From Rickettsiales bacterium (GTDB lineage Bacteria; Pseudomonadota; Alphaproteobacteria; Rickettsiales; JALZUV01), in the NCBI GenBank assembly GCA_023301245.1, contig JALZUV010000004.1, forward strand, positions 1 to 5,441: DNA of 5,441 bases, written 5' to 3'. The position numbers and the translations under genes are program-made. The notes under the pieces were generated by a model. That model was not told where the DNA came from and did not search any database. It was given only the letters and a program-made list of their open reading frames with translations. Of the stretch, positions 1 through 5,441 are shown one piece after another. The stretch's first letter is position 1, and the number at the start of each line of letters is the position of its first letter.

Positions 1-1398
1 AATATTTTAGATAAAGCGCTCTTTAAAGGTTTTAAATACTCATCTGATAGTGTCGATAATGGCGGCGGACTTCGCCTCGATGATGATGGAAAAGTAACTG
101 GCCATTTCTTGATGGCAGGCGCGGCTGATTTACAGGGTCGCTTTACCGTTTATAACGTATTCACCCAGCTTTACCGCGACGTTTACGATAATATTGGCGG
201 GGGTGTAAAAGAATGGTGGAAAGGTGGCAAAGAATTTTCAGCCCCTAAATGGGTTAAAAACCCCCTCACCCTGCCAGAGCATATTGTTTCTGGTACTAAG
301 CATATTGCACGCTACGCCACCATTAGCGCTATGCGCTCGCTCATCCAAATGACGCCGTCAGTACCGTTCTTCTCACTCTTTCGTGTTCCGGGCGGCAAAG
401 CAGCGGGGATGGCGGTACATAGTAAACATGGGGCACTGCACTTCCTTAATGATGATGGCTCGCTTGGCAATGCTGTGCGCGCCAACTTAGGCGCCTATCG
501 TTATAAAGATAAATATTACCAAGGCAATGAAGAGACACATGATAAGCGCTATGATTACCTAGCCGAAGACAGCAAACATCAGCGCCCTGCCATGGGCTAT
601 GCTGATGGTACAAAGTTTGATAAACCTGCCGCATTCTTCTACCGCTCTAACGATGATGGCACAGGCCCTCACCCCACCAAAGCGTTCGACCCGCATGGCT
701 ATGGCGATGAAGGGCGACGACTCAACCATTCTGTTCTTATGCGCGGAACCGACTCGGTGGCCAAATGGCTTCACAATACAGCAGAACATGATGGTTGGAT
801 GAAAGCCTTCACCCCGCTGCTTAATGTTGCCGATAAAATGGGCTTCAAAGGCACAGCGGATATTAGCGATAAGAACAGCTTTATGCGCAAACGTATTGTT
901 AAAGATTCTGTCATGGCAGGTATCCCTTACGCCTCTTACTTTGCGGCGAAAGTCTATACCCGCGAAGCCTATGTGAACGAGCAAATGAATATGGGTGTTG
1001 AGCGCCTACTTGATGGCATCTTAAGCCTCAGCAGCAAAGAAATTGCCGCAGGTGTTTCTGAAATTTCAAACACCGTAATGCGTCAACCACTTGAAGACCC
1101 AGAACGCCAAGCGCTGTTAGTGGAAAAACACTTAGAGAACGGATCTGACACCTCGCCGCGCCCAGTAGATTGGAGCAACGACTTACAAATTGCCGCCATC
1201 AAACGCCGCGGCGAAGGTATTGAGCTAGATAAAGATAAAGTAGTAAGCGACCTAAACCAAGAACGCTCTGACTATTACGCCGCAAAAGTAGGCAAAAAAC
1301 CTGAAGTCGATAACACACTAAGCAAACAAAATAATGAAAAAGATTGGGCGACCAAACAAAGCGAAACCTTGGAGGTTGAAAATGCCGCACGTTTATAG
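1..1398 (+). CDS. Unrecognised protein, 5' end missing
   Basis: The frame is open from the first base to a TAG stop, giving 465 residues with the true N-terminus outside the window. The TTG and ATG at 109-114 are internal, because 36 sensible codons precede them without a stop. I recognise no family. The protein is mostly hydrophilic, rich in Asp, Lys, His and Tyr. It has a Trp/Lys-rich stretch near residues 70-87 (VKEWWKGG, APKWVK), a moderately hydrophobic segment with PSVPFFSLFRVPGG near 119-132, and another near 304-319 (VMAGIPYASYFAAKVY). Neither segment is a clear membrane helix. Short acidic turns recur (DDDG at 27-30, NDDG at 150-153 and 217-220). The C-terminal 80 or so residues are charged and probably helical or disordered. 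Any signal peptide would lie upstream and cannot be judged. The next gene starts 53 bases downstream on the same strand, suggesting an operon. That it is a real gene is fairly sure; its function is unknown. Confidence 0.85.
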   Translation, partial: NILDKALFKGFKYSSDSVDNGGGLRLDDDGKVTGHFLMAGAADLQGRFTVYNVFTQLYRDVYDNIGGGVKEWWKGGKEFSAPKWVKNPLTLPEHIVSGTKHIARYATISAMRSLIQMTPSVPFFSLFRVPGGKAAGMAVHSKHGALHFLNDDGSLGNAVRANLGAYRYKDKYYQGNEETHDKRYDYLAEDSKHQRPAMGYADGTKFDKPAAFFYRSNDDGTGPHPTKAFDPHGYGDEGRRLNHSVLMRGTDSVAKWLHNTAEHDGWMKAFTPLLNVADKMGFKGTADISDKNSFMRKRIVKDSVMAGIPYASYFAAKVYTREAYVNEQMNMGVERLLDGILSLSSKEIAAGVSEISNTVMRQPLEDPERQALLVEKHLENGSDTSPRPVDWSNDLQIAAIKRRGEGIELDKDKVVSDLNQERSDYYAAKVGKKPEVDNTLSKQNNEKDWATKQSETLEVENAARL

Positions 1399-1432
1399 AT
1401 TGTCACAAAACCATAACAATACGAACCTAACG

Positions 1433-1440
1433 AAGGTGGT
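1433..1440 (+). promoter_or_regulatory. Shine-Dalgarno site of the Gly/Ala-rich gene
   Basis: AAGGTGGT lies 11 bases before the ATG at 1452 and is a good match to the anti-Shine-Dalgarno sequence. It supports that ATG as the start, and it contrasts with the other starts in this window, which lack such a site. Confidence 0.65.
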
Positions 1441-1451
1441 ATTATAGTTCT

Positions 1452-2240
1452 ATGGGAATAGGAAATACATTAGGCACTATAGGCGGCCTCACTGCAGGAG
1501 CAGCAACGGTCGCAACAGGCGCCCCAGTCATTTCGGCGGCACTCGTTGGCATTGCAGAAACAATAGGCATTGGCGCAGGCGCTGCCGCGACCGTAGGTGG
1601 CTGGTTAACCGCCGCTAACACCGCCTTAGCAACGGCGACCCCCGCGCTAGGCGTACTCGGCGCAGAAGGTGCTGTTGGCGCATGGTTAAGCAGCTTAACT
1701 GCAGTAACGACAACAACATCAATAATTACACCATTAGGATTAGCGCCCATAGCCGTAACCGGAACTACCTTTGGTGCGGTTTCAGGCCTATTTGTAGGTT
1801 TAGGAGCAGCAGCTCCCATCGCCGCAGCTGCCTTATTAACCGTGGGCGTAATTGCCGCAGCAGTCTTAGTAAATAAAGTGGCACAATTTGCGGGCAATAG
1901 CCTCGATAATGCAGGCGCAGGCGCGAAACATAAAATACAAACTCAACGCACACAGCAGCGTCAACAAAGCTTGCAGAAACAACATCAAAAACAACGCACT
2001 AAGCAATTACAACAAGAGACTAAACTTGCCAAAAAGCAAGTGCATCACGAGCGCCAAACGCAAAAAGAATATAGCAATATTGCCAATGAATATAAGCAGG
2101 TAAAAACTGAGCAACAAAAAACACATGCCGCACGCGAACAAGCCGTCGCCGCAAAAGAGCAATCGACCTCGCATGTGGAAACGGAAATGACTCGTCGCGA
2201 CAATAAGCCCGATGTCACCCAGCACATGCCATTCGTTTAA
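1452..2240 (+). CDS. Gly/Ala-rich hydrophobic plus Gln-rich coiled-coil protein
   Basis: This 262-residue protein has two contrasting halves. Residues 1-145 are almost entirely small or hydrophobic (Gly, Ala, Thr, Val, Ile, Leu) with very few charges. They contain glycine-zipper-like spacing (for example GIGAGAAATVGG near 39-50) and a strongly hydrophobic stretch at about 96-140 that could form one or two membrane helices. Residues 160-240 are charged and Gln-rich, with 21 Gln in positions 163-237 plus many Lys, Arg and Glu, and are probably a long helix or coiled coil. The tail ends in NKPDVTQHMPFV. There is no classic cleavable signal peptide: the N-terminus lacks basic residues before the hydrophobic run. 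I recognise no family. The layout resembles membrane-inserting proteins with a soluble helical arm, such as pore-formers, phage tape-measure-like proteins or secreted effectors, but this is analogy only. It lies downstream of, and probably in an operon with, the preceding unknown gene. The start is supported by the AAGGTGGT site. Confidence 0.82.
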   Translation: MGIGNTLGTIGGLTAGAATVATGAPVISAALVGIAETIGIGAGAAATVGGWLTAANTALATATPALGVLGAEGAVGAWLSSLTAVTTTTSIITPLGLAPIAVTGTTFGAVSGLFVGLGAAAPIAAAALLTVGVIAAAVLVNKVAQFAGNSLDNAGAGAKHKIQTQRTQQRQQSLQKQHQKQRTKQLQQETKLAKKQVHHERQTQKEYSNIANEYKQVKTEQQKTHAAREQAVAAKEQSTSHVETEMTRRDNKPDVTQHMPFV

Positions 2241-2264
2241 AAGGCAAACACCCCCATTTCTTAA

Positions 2265-2293
2265 TTGATTTTAGCGCGGCTTATCATTAGATT
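2265..2293 (+). promoter_or_regulatory. Candidate purL promoter, possibly leaderless
   Basis: TTGATT (2265-2270) and TAGATT (2288-2293) each match 4 of 6 bases of the sigma-70 -35 and -10 consensus and are exactly 17 bases apart. Transcription would then begin around 2300-2301, at the purL ATG itself. This fits the absence of any Shine-Dalgarno sequence before that ATG. An overlapping alternative -10, TATCAT at 2282-2287, would start transcription about six bases upstream. Matches this weak occur by chance, so it remains a proposal. Confidence 0.35.
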
Positions 2294-2300
2294 CCCGCGC
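2274..2300 (+). repeat. GC-rich inverted repeat abutting the purL start
   Basis: GCGCGG (2274-2279) and CCGCGC (2295-2300) are perfect reverse complements separated by 15 bases, and the right arm ends immediately before the purL ATG. If transcribed, it would form a six-pair all-GC stem next to the start codon. On DNA it could be an operator half-site pair. It has no following T-run, so it is not an intrinsic terminator. Confidence 0.45.
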
Positions 2301-4499
2301 ATGACAGCAGCTCAAGCAAAACCCTCCGCCCTCCTCGAACAAGCCATGCAATATGGTTTGTCGGAAGAAGAATTTAATAAAGTTCTCGCCATCTTAGGCC
2401 GCGAACCTAATTTAACCGAACTCGGTATCTTCTCGGTGATGTGGAGCGAGCATTGCTCGTACAAAACCACTCGCATGCATCTTGGCACTTTGCCCACCGA
2501 AGCCCCGCACGTTATTTGCGGCCCTGGCGAAAATGCAGGTATCATCGATATTGGCGATAATGATGCCATTATTTTCAAAATGGAATCGCACAACCACCCC
2601 TCTTATATTGAGCCCTACCAAGGCGCTGCCACGGGCGTTGGTGGAATTTTGCGCGATGTATTCACCATGGGCGCTCGCCCTATCGCACTCATGAACGCTC
2701 TACGTTTCGGCTCGCCTGAACATCCTAAAACTCGTCATCTTGTAAATGGCGTGGTTGAAGGTATCGCGGGCTATGGTAACTGCGTTGGCGTGCCAACCGT
2801 CGGCGGCGAAACCCAGTTCCATAAAAGTTATGACGGCAATATTCTCGTCAACGCCATGGCCGTTGGCCTCGCGCGCGCCGATAATATCTTCTATTCTGCC
2901 GCCGCTGGTATTGGCAACCCTGTCGTTTATGTCGGCTCCAAAACTGGCCGCGATGGTATTCATGGTGCCACCATGGCATCAGCGGAATTTGACGATAACT
3001 CGGCGGAAAATCGCCCAACCGTTCAAGTCGGCGACCCTTTCACCGAGAAATTACTTATCGAAGCCTGCTTAGAGTTGATGGAAGAAGATGCCATCATCGC
3101 CATTCAAGATATGGGCGCGGCTGGCCTCACTTCCAGCTCGCTAGAAATGGCCGATAAAGGGGGCTGCGGAATCGAGCTAGAACTCGATAAAGTACCTATG
3201 CGTGAAGAAGGTATGACTCCGTACGACCTCATGCTATCGGAAAGCCAAGAGCGTATGCTGATGGTACTAAAACCTGAGAAGCAACATATCGCCGAGCGTA
3301 TCTTCAAAAAGTGGGAACTTAACATTGCCACCATCGGAACCTTAACCGACACTGGCCGCCTTGTGCTTAAATGGCACGGCGAATTAGCGGCGGATATCCC
3401 TGTTGCTCCATTAGCTGACGAAGCACCGATTTATGATCGCCCGCACACAGCGACTCCAAAACAGGATGCGATTTTAGAAACGAAAGAGGCTCCGCTTGAG
3501 CAATCGCTTAAAACTCTCCTCGCCTCGCCAGAGATTGCCAGCAAACGCTGGATTTATGAACAATATGACCACATGGTGATGAACGACACTATCGCCCGCC
3601 CTGGGGGCGATGCAGCAGTGGTGCGCATTCATGGCAGCAACAAGGGCGTGGCCATCAGCACCGATTGCACCCCGCGCTATGTCTATGCCGACCCTGTTGA
3701 AGGCGGCAAACAAGCGGTCGCCGAAACATGGCGTAACCTCAACGCTGTTGGCGCAAAACCGATGGCCATTACCAACTGCCTAAACTTCGGTAACCCCGAA
3801 CGCCCTGAGATTATGGGACAATTAGTCGGCGCGATTGATGGTATCCGCCAAGCCTGCTTGCGCCTCGATTACCCTGTCGTTTCGGGCAATGTATCGCTCT
3901 ATAACGAAACCAAGGGTGTGGGCATTCACCCCACCCCCGCTATTGGTGGAGTTGGCCTTATCGCCAACCTCGATAAAACCATCGGTGCGAGTATCGAAGC
4001 CGAAGATTTAACCCTCTTCATGGTTGGAAAAACCGAAGGACAGCTTGGTGCATCGCTCTATTTACGCGAAATAGAAGGCCGCGAAGAAGGCGCTCCGCCG
4101 CCTGTAAATCTTGATGATGAATATGATAATGGCGAATTTATACGTAAGCTTATCACCCAAGGCCGCGTAAGCGCCGCGCATGATATCTCCGATGGTGGGC
4201 TATTAGTATCCCTCACTGAAATGTGCCTAAAGAACGGTATCGGCGCAAACATCACCCTACCTGATAATGTTCATACAATCGCCTATACATTCGGCGAAGA
4301 CCAAGCACGCTACATCATCGCCGTAGCGCCTGAACATGTGCAAAACATCGTAGATGCCGCTGCATCAGCCGAACTAACCTTGACTGAACTCGGCACAACA
4401 AGCGCCGACGAACTAACCGTCGAAGGACATTTCAGCACTAAAATAAGCGAATTACGCAAGCTGAACGAAAACTGGCTACCTAATTATATGGCAGGTTGA
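2301..4499 (+). CDS. purL: Phosphoribosylformylglycinamidine synthase subunit PurL
   Basis: PurL is the synthase subunit that converts FGAR, ATP and glutamine-derived ammonia to FGAM in step four of cytoplasmic de novo purine synthesis. PurQ supplies the ammonia and PurS bridges the two. The 732-residue length is normal for the short form. The first half carries SEHCSYK (49-55, with the conserved His51), ESHNHPS (95-101), GAATGVGGILRD (108-119), NCVGVPTVGGE (160-170), DMGAAGL (270-276) and SESQERM (313-319). The second half repeats the PurM-like fold, with GDAAVVRI (436-443), DPVEGGKQAVAETWRNL (464-480), NCLNFGNPE (492-500), VSGNVSLYNET (527-537), PTPAIGGVG (545-553) and HDISDGG (627-633). 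No key motif is missing. I chose the ATG at 2301; the in-frame TTG at 2265 would add 12 residues that look non-native. No Shine-Dalgarno site precedes the ATG. Neither purS nor purQ lies in the window. The 3' end overlaps the convergent transporter gene by 16 bases. Confidence 0.98.
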   Translation: MTAAQAKPSALLEQAMQYGLSEEEFNKVLAILGREPNLTELGIFSVMWSEHCSYKTTRMHLGTLPTEAPHVICGPGENAGIIDIGDNDAIIFKMESHNHPSYIEPYQGAATGVGGILRDVFTMGARPIALMNALRFGSPEHPKTRHLVNGVVEGIAGYGNCVGVPTVGGETQFHKSYDGNILVNAMAVGLARADNIFYSAAAGIGNPVVYVGSKTGRDGIHGATMASAEFDDNSAENRPTVQVGDPFTEKLLIEACLELMEEDAIIAIQDMGAAGLTSSSLEMADKGGCGIELELDKVPMREEGMTPYDLMLSESQERMLMVLKPEKQHIAERIFKKWELNIATIGTLTDTGRLVLKWHGELAADIPVAPLADEAPIYDRPHTATPKQDAILETKEAPLEQSLKTLLASPEIASKRWIYEQYDHMVMNDTIARPGGDAAVVRIHGSNKGVAISTDCTPRYVYADPVEGGKQAVAETWRNLNAVGAKPMAITNCLNFGNPERPEIMGQLVGAIDGIRQACLRLDYPVVSGNVSLYNETKGVGIHPTPAIGGVGLIANLDKTIGASIEAEDLTLFMVGKTEGQLGASLYLREIEGREEGAPPPVNLDDEYDNGEFIRKLITQGRVSAAHDISDGGLLVSLTEMCLKNGIGANITLPDNVHTIAYTFGEDQARYIIAVAPEHVQNIVDAAASAELTLTELGTTSADELTVEGHFSTKISELRKLNENWLPNYMAG

Positions 4500-4996
4500 T
4501 TGGCCTCACGCCGTCTTACCAGCCATGCGATAAAGGCTGCTGCTGCTAGTTTACTGGCTATACTGGCGATGATGGAGCCGATGGTTAGAACCCCCGGCAC
4601 TACCATATTAGCGCCTACGAGGTAGAGTGTCGTGTCAATTGGGGCAGCAACAATGCTGGAAATAAGAATACGCGACGATAGCGGGCGCTTAGTGACCGTA
4701 TAAACCGTCCAATCGACCAACTCGCTGACCATGAAGGCGAGACCGCTGGCGATGGCGATTTCTATAGGGGCGAGAAAATAGGATAATACCGTACCAACCA
4801 CCAATAATATCAACACCTTATGGCCAATCTCGCGCTGTGCAAAATCGCGGAACACTAAGACTAATCCGGGTAAGATGGCGAAAGGAGTCCAGTTTCCACC
4901 GTCGGGCAATTCCCAAATAGGCGCCCAGCTAAAGGCCCAATTTAAAAAGGGAATTAGCAGCACATAACTGATGGAGAAAATATATTTTGAAATCAT
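4484..4996 (-). CDS. VUT/YhhQ-family membrane protein, probable queuosine precursor transporter
   Basis: This 170-residue, strongly hydrophobic protein has about six predicted membrane segments (roughly residues 5-24, 36-50, 60-76, 79-100, 110-130 and 135-160) and a basic C-terminal end (RRREANQ). The features pointing to the VUT family (YhhQ, DUF165) are FRDFAQREIG (49-58), SELVDWTVYT (91-100) and SSIVAAPIDTTLYL (113-126). Characterised members of that family import queuosine precursors such as preQ0 and preQ1 across the inner membrane for tRNA modification. The protein is shorter than E. coli YhhQ (about 220 residues) but within the range of short family members. The exact substrate is inferred from the family. 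The ATG at 4996 is the only reasonable start, because an in-frame TAG lies four codons upstream. It has no properly spaced Shine-Dalgarno site. The gene is convergent with purL, overlapping its last 16 bases, and is probably co-transcribed with the small gene upstream. Confidence 0.85.
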   Translation of the reverse strand: MISKYIFSISYVLLIPFLNWAFSWAPIWELPDGGNWTPFAILPGLVLVFRDFAQREIGHKVLILLVVGTVLSYFLAPIEIAIASGLAFMVSELVDWTVYTVTKRPLSSRILISSIVAAPIDTTLYLVGANMVVPGVLTIGSIIASIASKLAAAAFIAWLVRRREANQPAI

Positions 4997-5018
4997 CCTG
5001 CCGCACTATAGCAGCAGG
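4997..5018 (-). repeat. Hairpin adjoining the transporter start codon
   Basis: On the minus strand, CCTGCTGC, a TATAGT loop and GCGGCAGG form an eight-pair stem with one G-T wobble, ending directly at the ATG at 4996. No T-run follows on either strand, so it is not a standard terminator. In a transcript running in from the upstream gene it would fold against the start codon and could limit translation. The loop sequence TATAGT also resembles a -10 element (5 of 6 matches, at 5005-5010), but I found no matching -35. Confidence 0.45.
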
Positions 5019-5031
5019 AAGGGGGGAAATA

Positions 5032-5427
5032 CTATCCCTCTTTATCTATCAGAAGTGCATCAAGTTCGTCGCCTTCAAGACCACGACTTGCCGCATCTTC
5101 TTCCGTTGGCAATGCAACCTCAGCGGCAGCTTCGGGAGCAGCTTCAACGCTAACTTCAGCTTCTGCTTGCTCTACAGCTGCAGGCGCTGCTTCGGTTGGA
5201 GCAACCGCTGTGCGACCAATCATTTCTTCCGTCAACACCGCAACGCGGCTCAACGAATGACGTTCAATTTTGAGAGGGCTTTTAATACCTGTTTTTTGCA
5301 TCGCTTCATAGGCCGAGCTCGCCTCAACTTCTTTAAACTCTTTCGCGCCAGTGTAGACGCGATAGCTACTCTCGGGCAGAACGATTGAACTGCTCGCAAA
5401 TTGCATAGGTTGAAAGGACGCTTGCAT
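5032..5427 (-). CDS. Unrecognised small protein with Ala/Glu-rich acidic tail
   Basis: This is a 131-residue protein from the ATG at 5427, but the frame stays open to the window edge. An NTG codon, whose first base is outside the window, sits five codons further upstream. The true start may therefore lie earlier, and no Shine-Dalgarno site marks the ATG at 5427. Residues about 20-66 look like a compact strand-helix-strand unit (SYRVYTGAKEFKEVEASSAYEAMQ, then PLKIERHSLSRVAVL). Residues about 74-112 are low-complexity Ala, Glu, Pro and Val (for example AEAEVSVEAAPEAAAEVA), probably disordered. The end is acidic (LEGDELDALLIDKEG). There is no membrane segment or signal peptide. The opposite strand has an overlapping open frame whose product is Cys- and Phe-rich and implausible, so this strand is preferred. 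The gene lies 35 bases upstream of the transporter gene, suggesting one transcript. I do not recognise a family. Confidence 0.7.
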   Translation of the reverse strand: MQASFQPMQFASSSIVLPESSYRVYTGAKEFKEVEASSAYEAMQKTGIKSPLKIERHSLSRVAVLTEEMIGRTAVAPTEAAPAAVEQAEAEVSVEAAPEAAAEVALPTEEDAASRGLEGDELDALLIDKEG

Positions 5428-5441
5428 TTGTGTTTGCGTCA

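Noticed and set aside
559..984. 141-residue minus-strand open frame inside the first gene
   Set aside because: It lies wholly within a longer, uninterrupted plus-strand gene and its product has no recognisable domain.
1442..1897. 151-residue open frame antisense to the Gly/Ala-rich gene
   Set aside because: Its Ala/Pro/Val-rich product mirrors the biased codons of the plus-strand gene, which has a good ribosome site and a continuous longer frame.
1903..1924. GCAGGCGCAGGCG direct repeat in the Gly/Ala-rich gene
   Set aside because: It encodes AGAGA within a low-complexity coding region and is explained by protein composition.
2265..2300. Upstream TTG start for purL adding 12 residues
   Set aside because: The extension (MILARLIIRFPR) is unlike PurL N-termini, overlaps the candidate promoter, and has no ribosome site at suitable spacing.
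4497..4535. Possible terminator between purL and the transporter gene
   Set aside because: Only a four-pair TGGC/GCCA match with a long loop is visible, with no T-run on either strand.
4987..5388. 133-residue plus-strand open frame opposite the small acidic protein
   Set aside because: The product is Cys-, Phe- and Arg-rich with no plausible fold, and the frame is a by-product of the Ala/Glu-rich minus-strand gene.

Overview
The window reads as an ordinary stretch of a bacterial chromosome, probably from an alphaproteobacterium. The main clue is a short-form PurL of 732 residues, the type that works with separate PurS and PurQ subunits. Most gamma- and betaproteobacteria instead carry one fused enzyme of about 1,300 residues. 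Coding is dense, base composition is balanced, and several starts have weak or no Shine-Dalgarno sequence. The lineage call is an inference and cannot be refined from this sequence alone.

Layout: two plus-strand genes that I cannot assign to a family fill the left part. The first (1-1398) has lost its 5' end to the window edge and encodes a mostly soluble, charged, Tyr- and Asp-rich protein. The second (1452-2240) follows 53 bases later behind a good Shine-Dalgarno site. It encodes a Gly/Ala-rich hydrophobic half joined to a Gln/Lys-rich helical half. The two look like one operon. After a 60-base gap containing a candidate promoter and a GC-rich inverted repeat comes purL (2301-4499), the only gene here with a secure function (de novo purine synthesis, FGAR to FGAM).

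The right part lies on the minus strand. A small six-helix membrane protein of the VUT/YhhQ (queuosine precursor transporter) family (4484-4996) is tail-to-tail with purL, overlapping it by 16 bases. Upstream of it, 35 bases away, is a small unrecognised protein with an Ala/Glu-rich acidic tail (5032-5427), whose frame is open to the window edge. This minus-strand pair is probably co-transcribed.

I see no RNA genes, CRISPR arrays, insertion sequences, attachment sites or convincing intrinsic terminators. No gap between genes exceeds 60 bases. The best candidate for something undescribed is the two-gene unit upstream of purL. It has no recognisable family motif, and its second protein has an unusual membrane-plus-coiled-coil design. 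Nothing in the sequence proves what it does.
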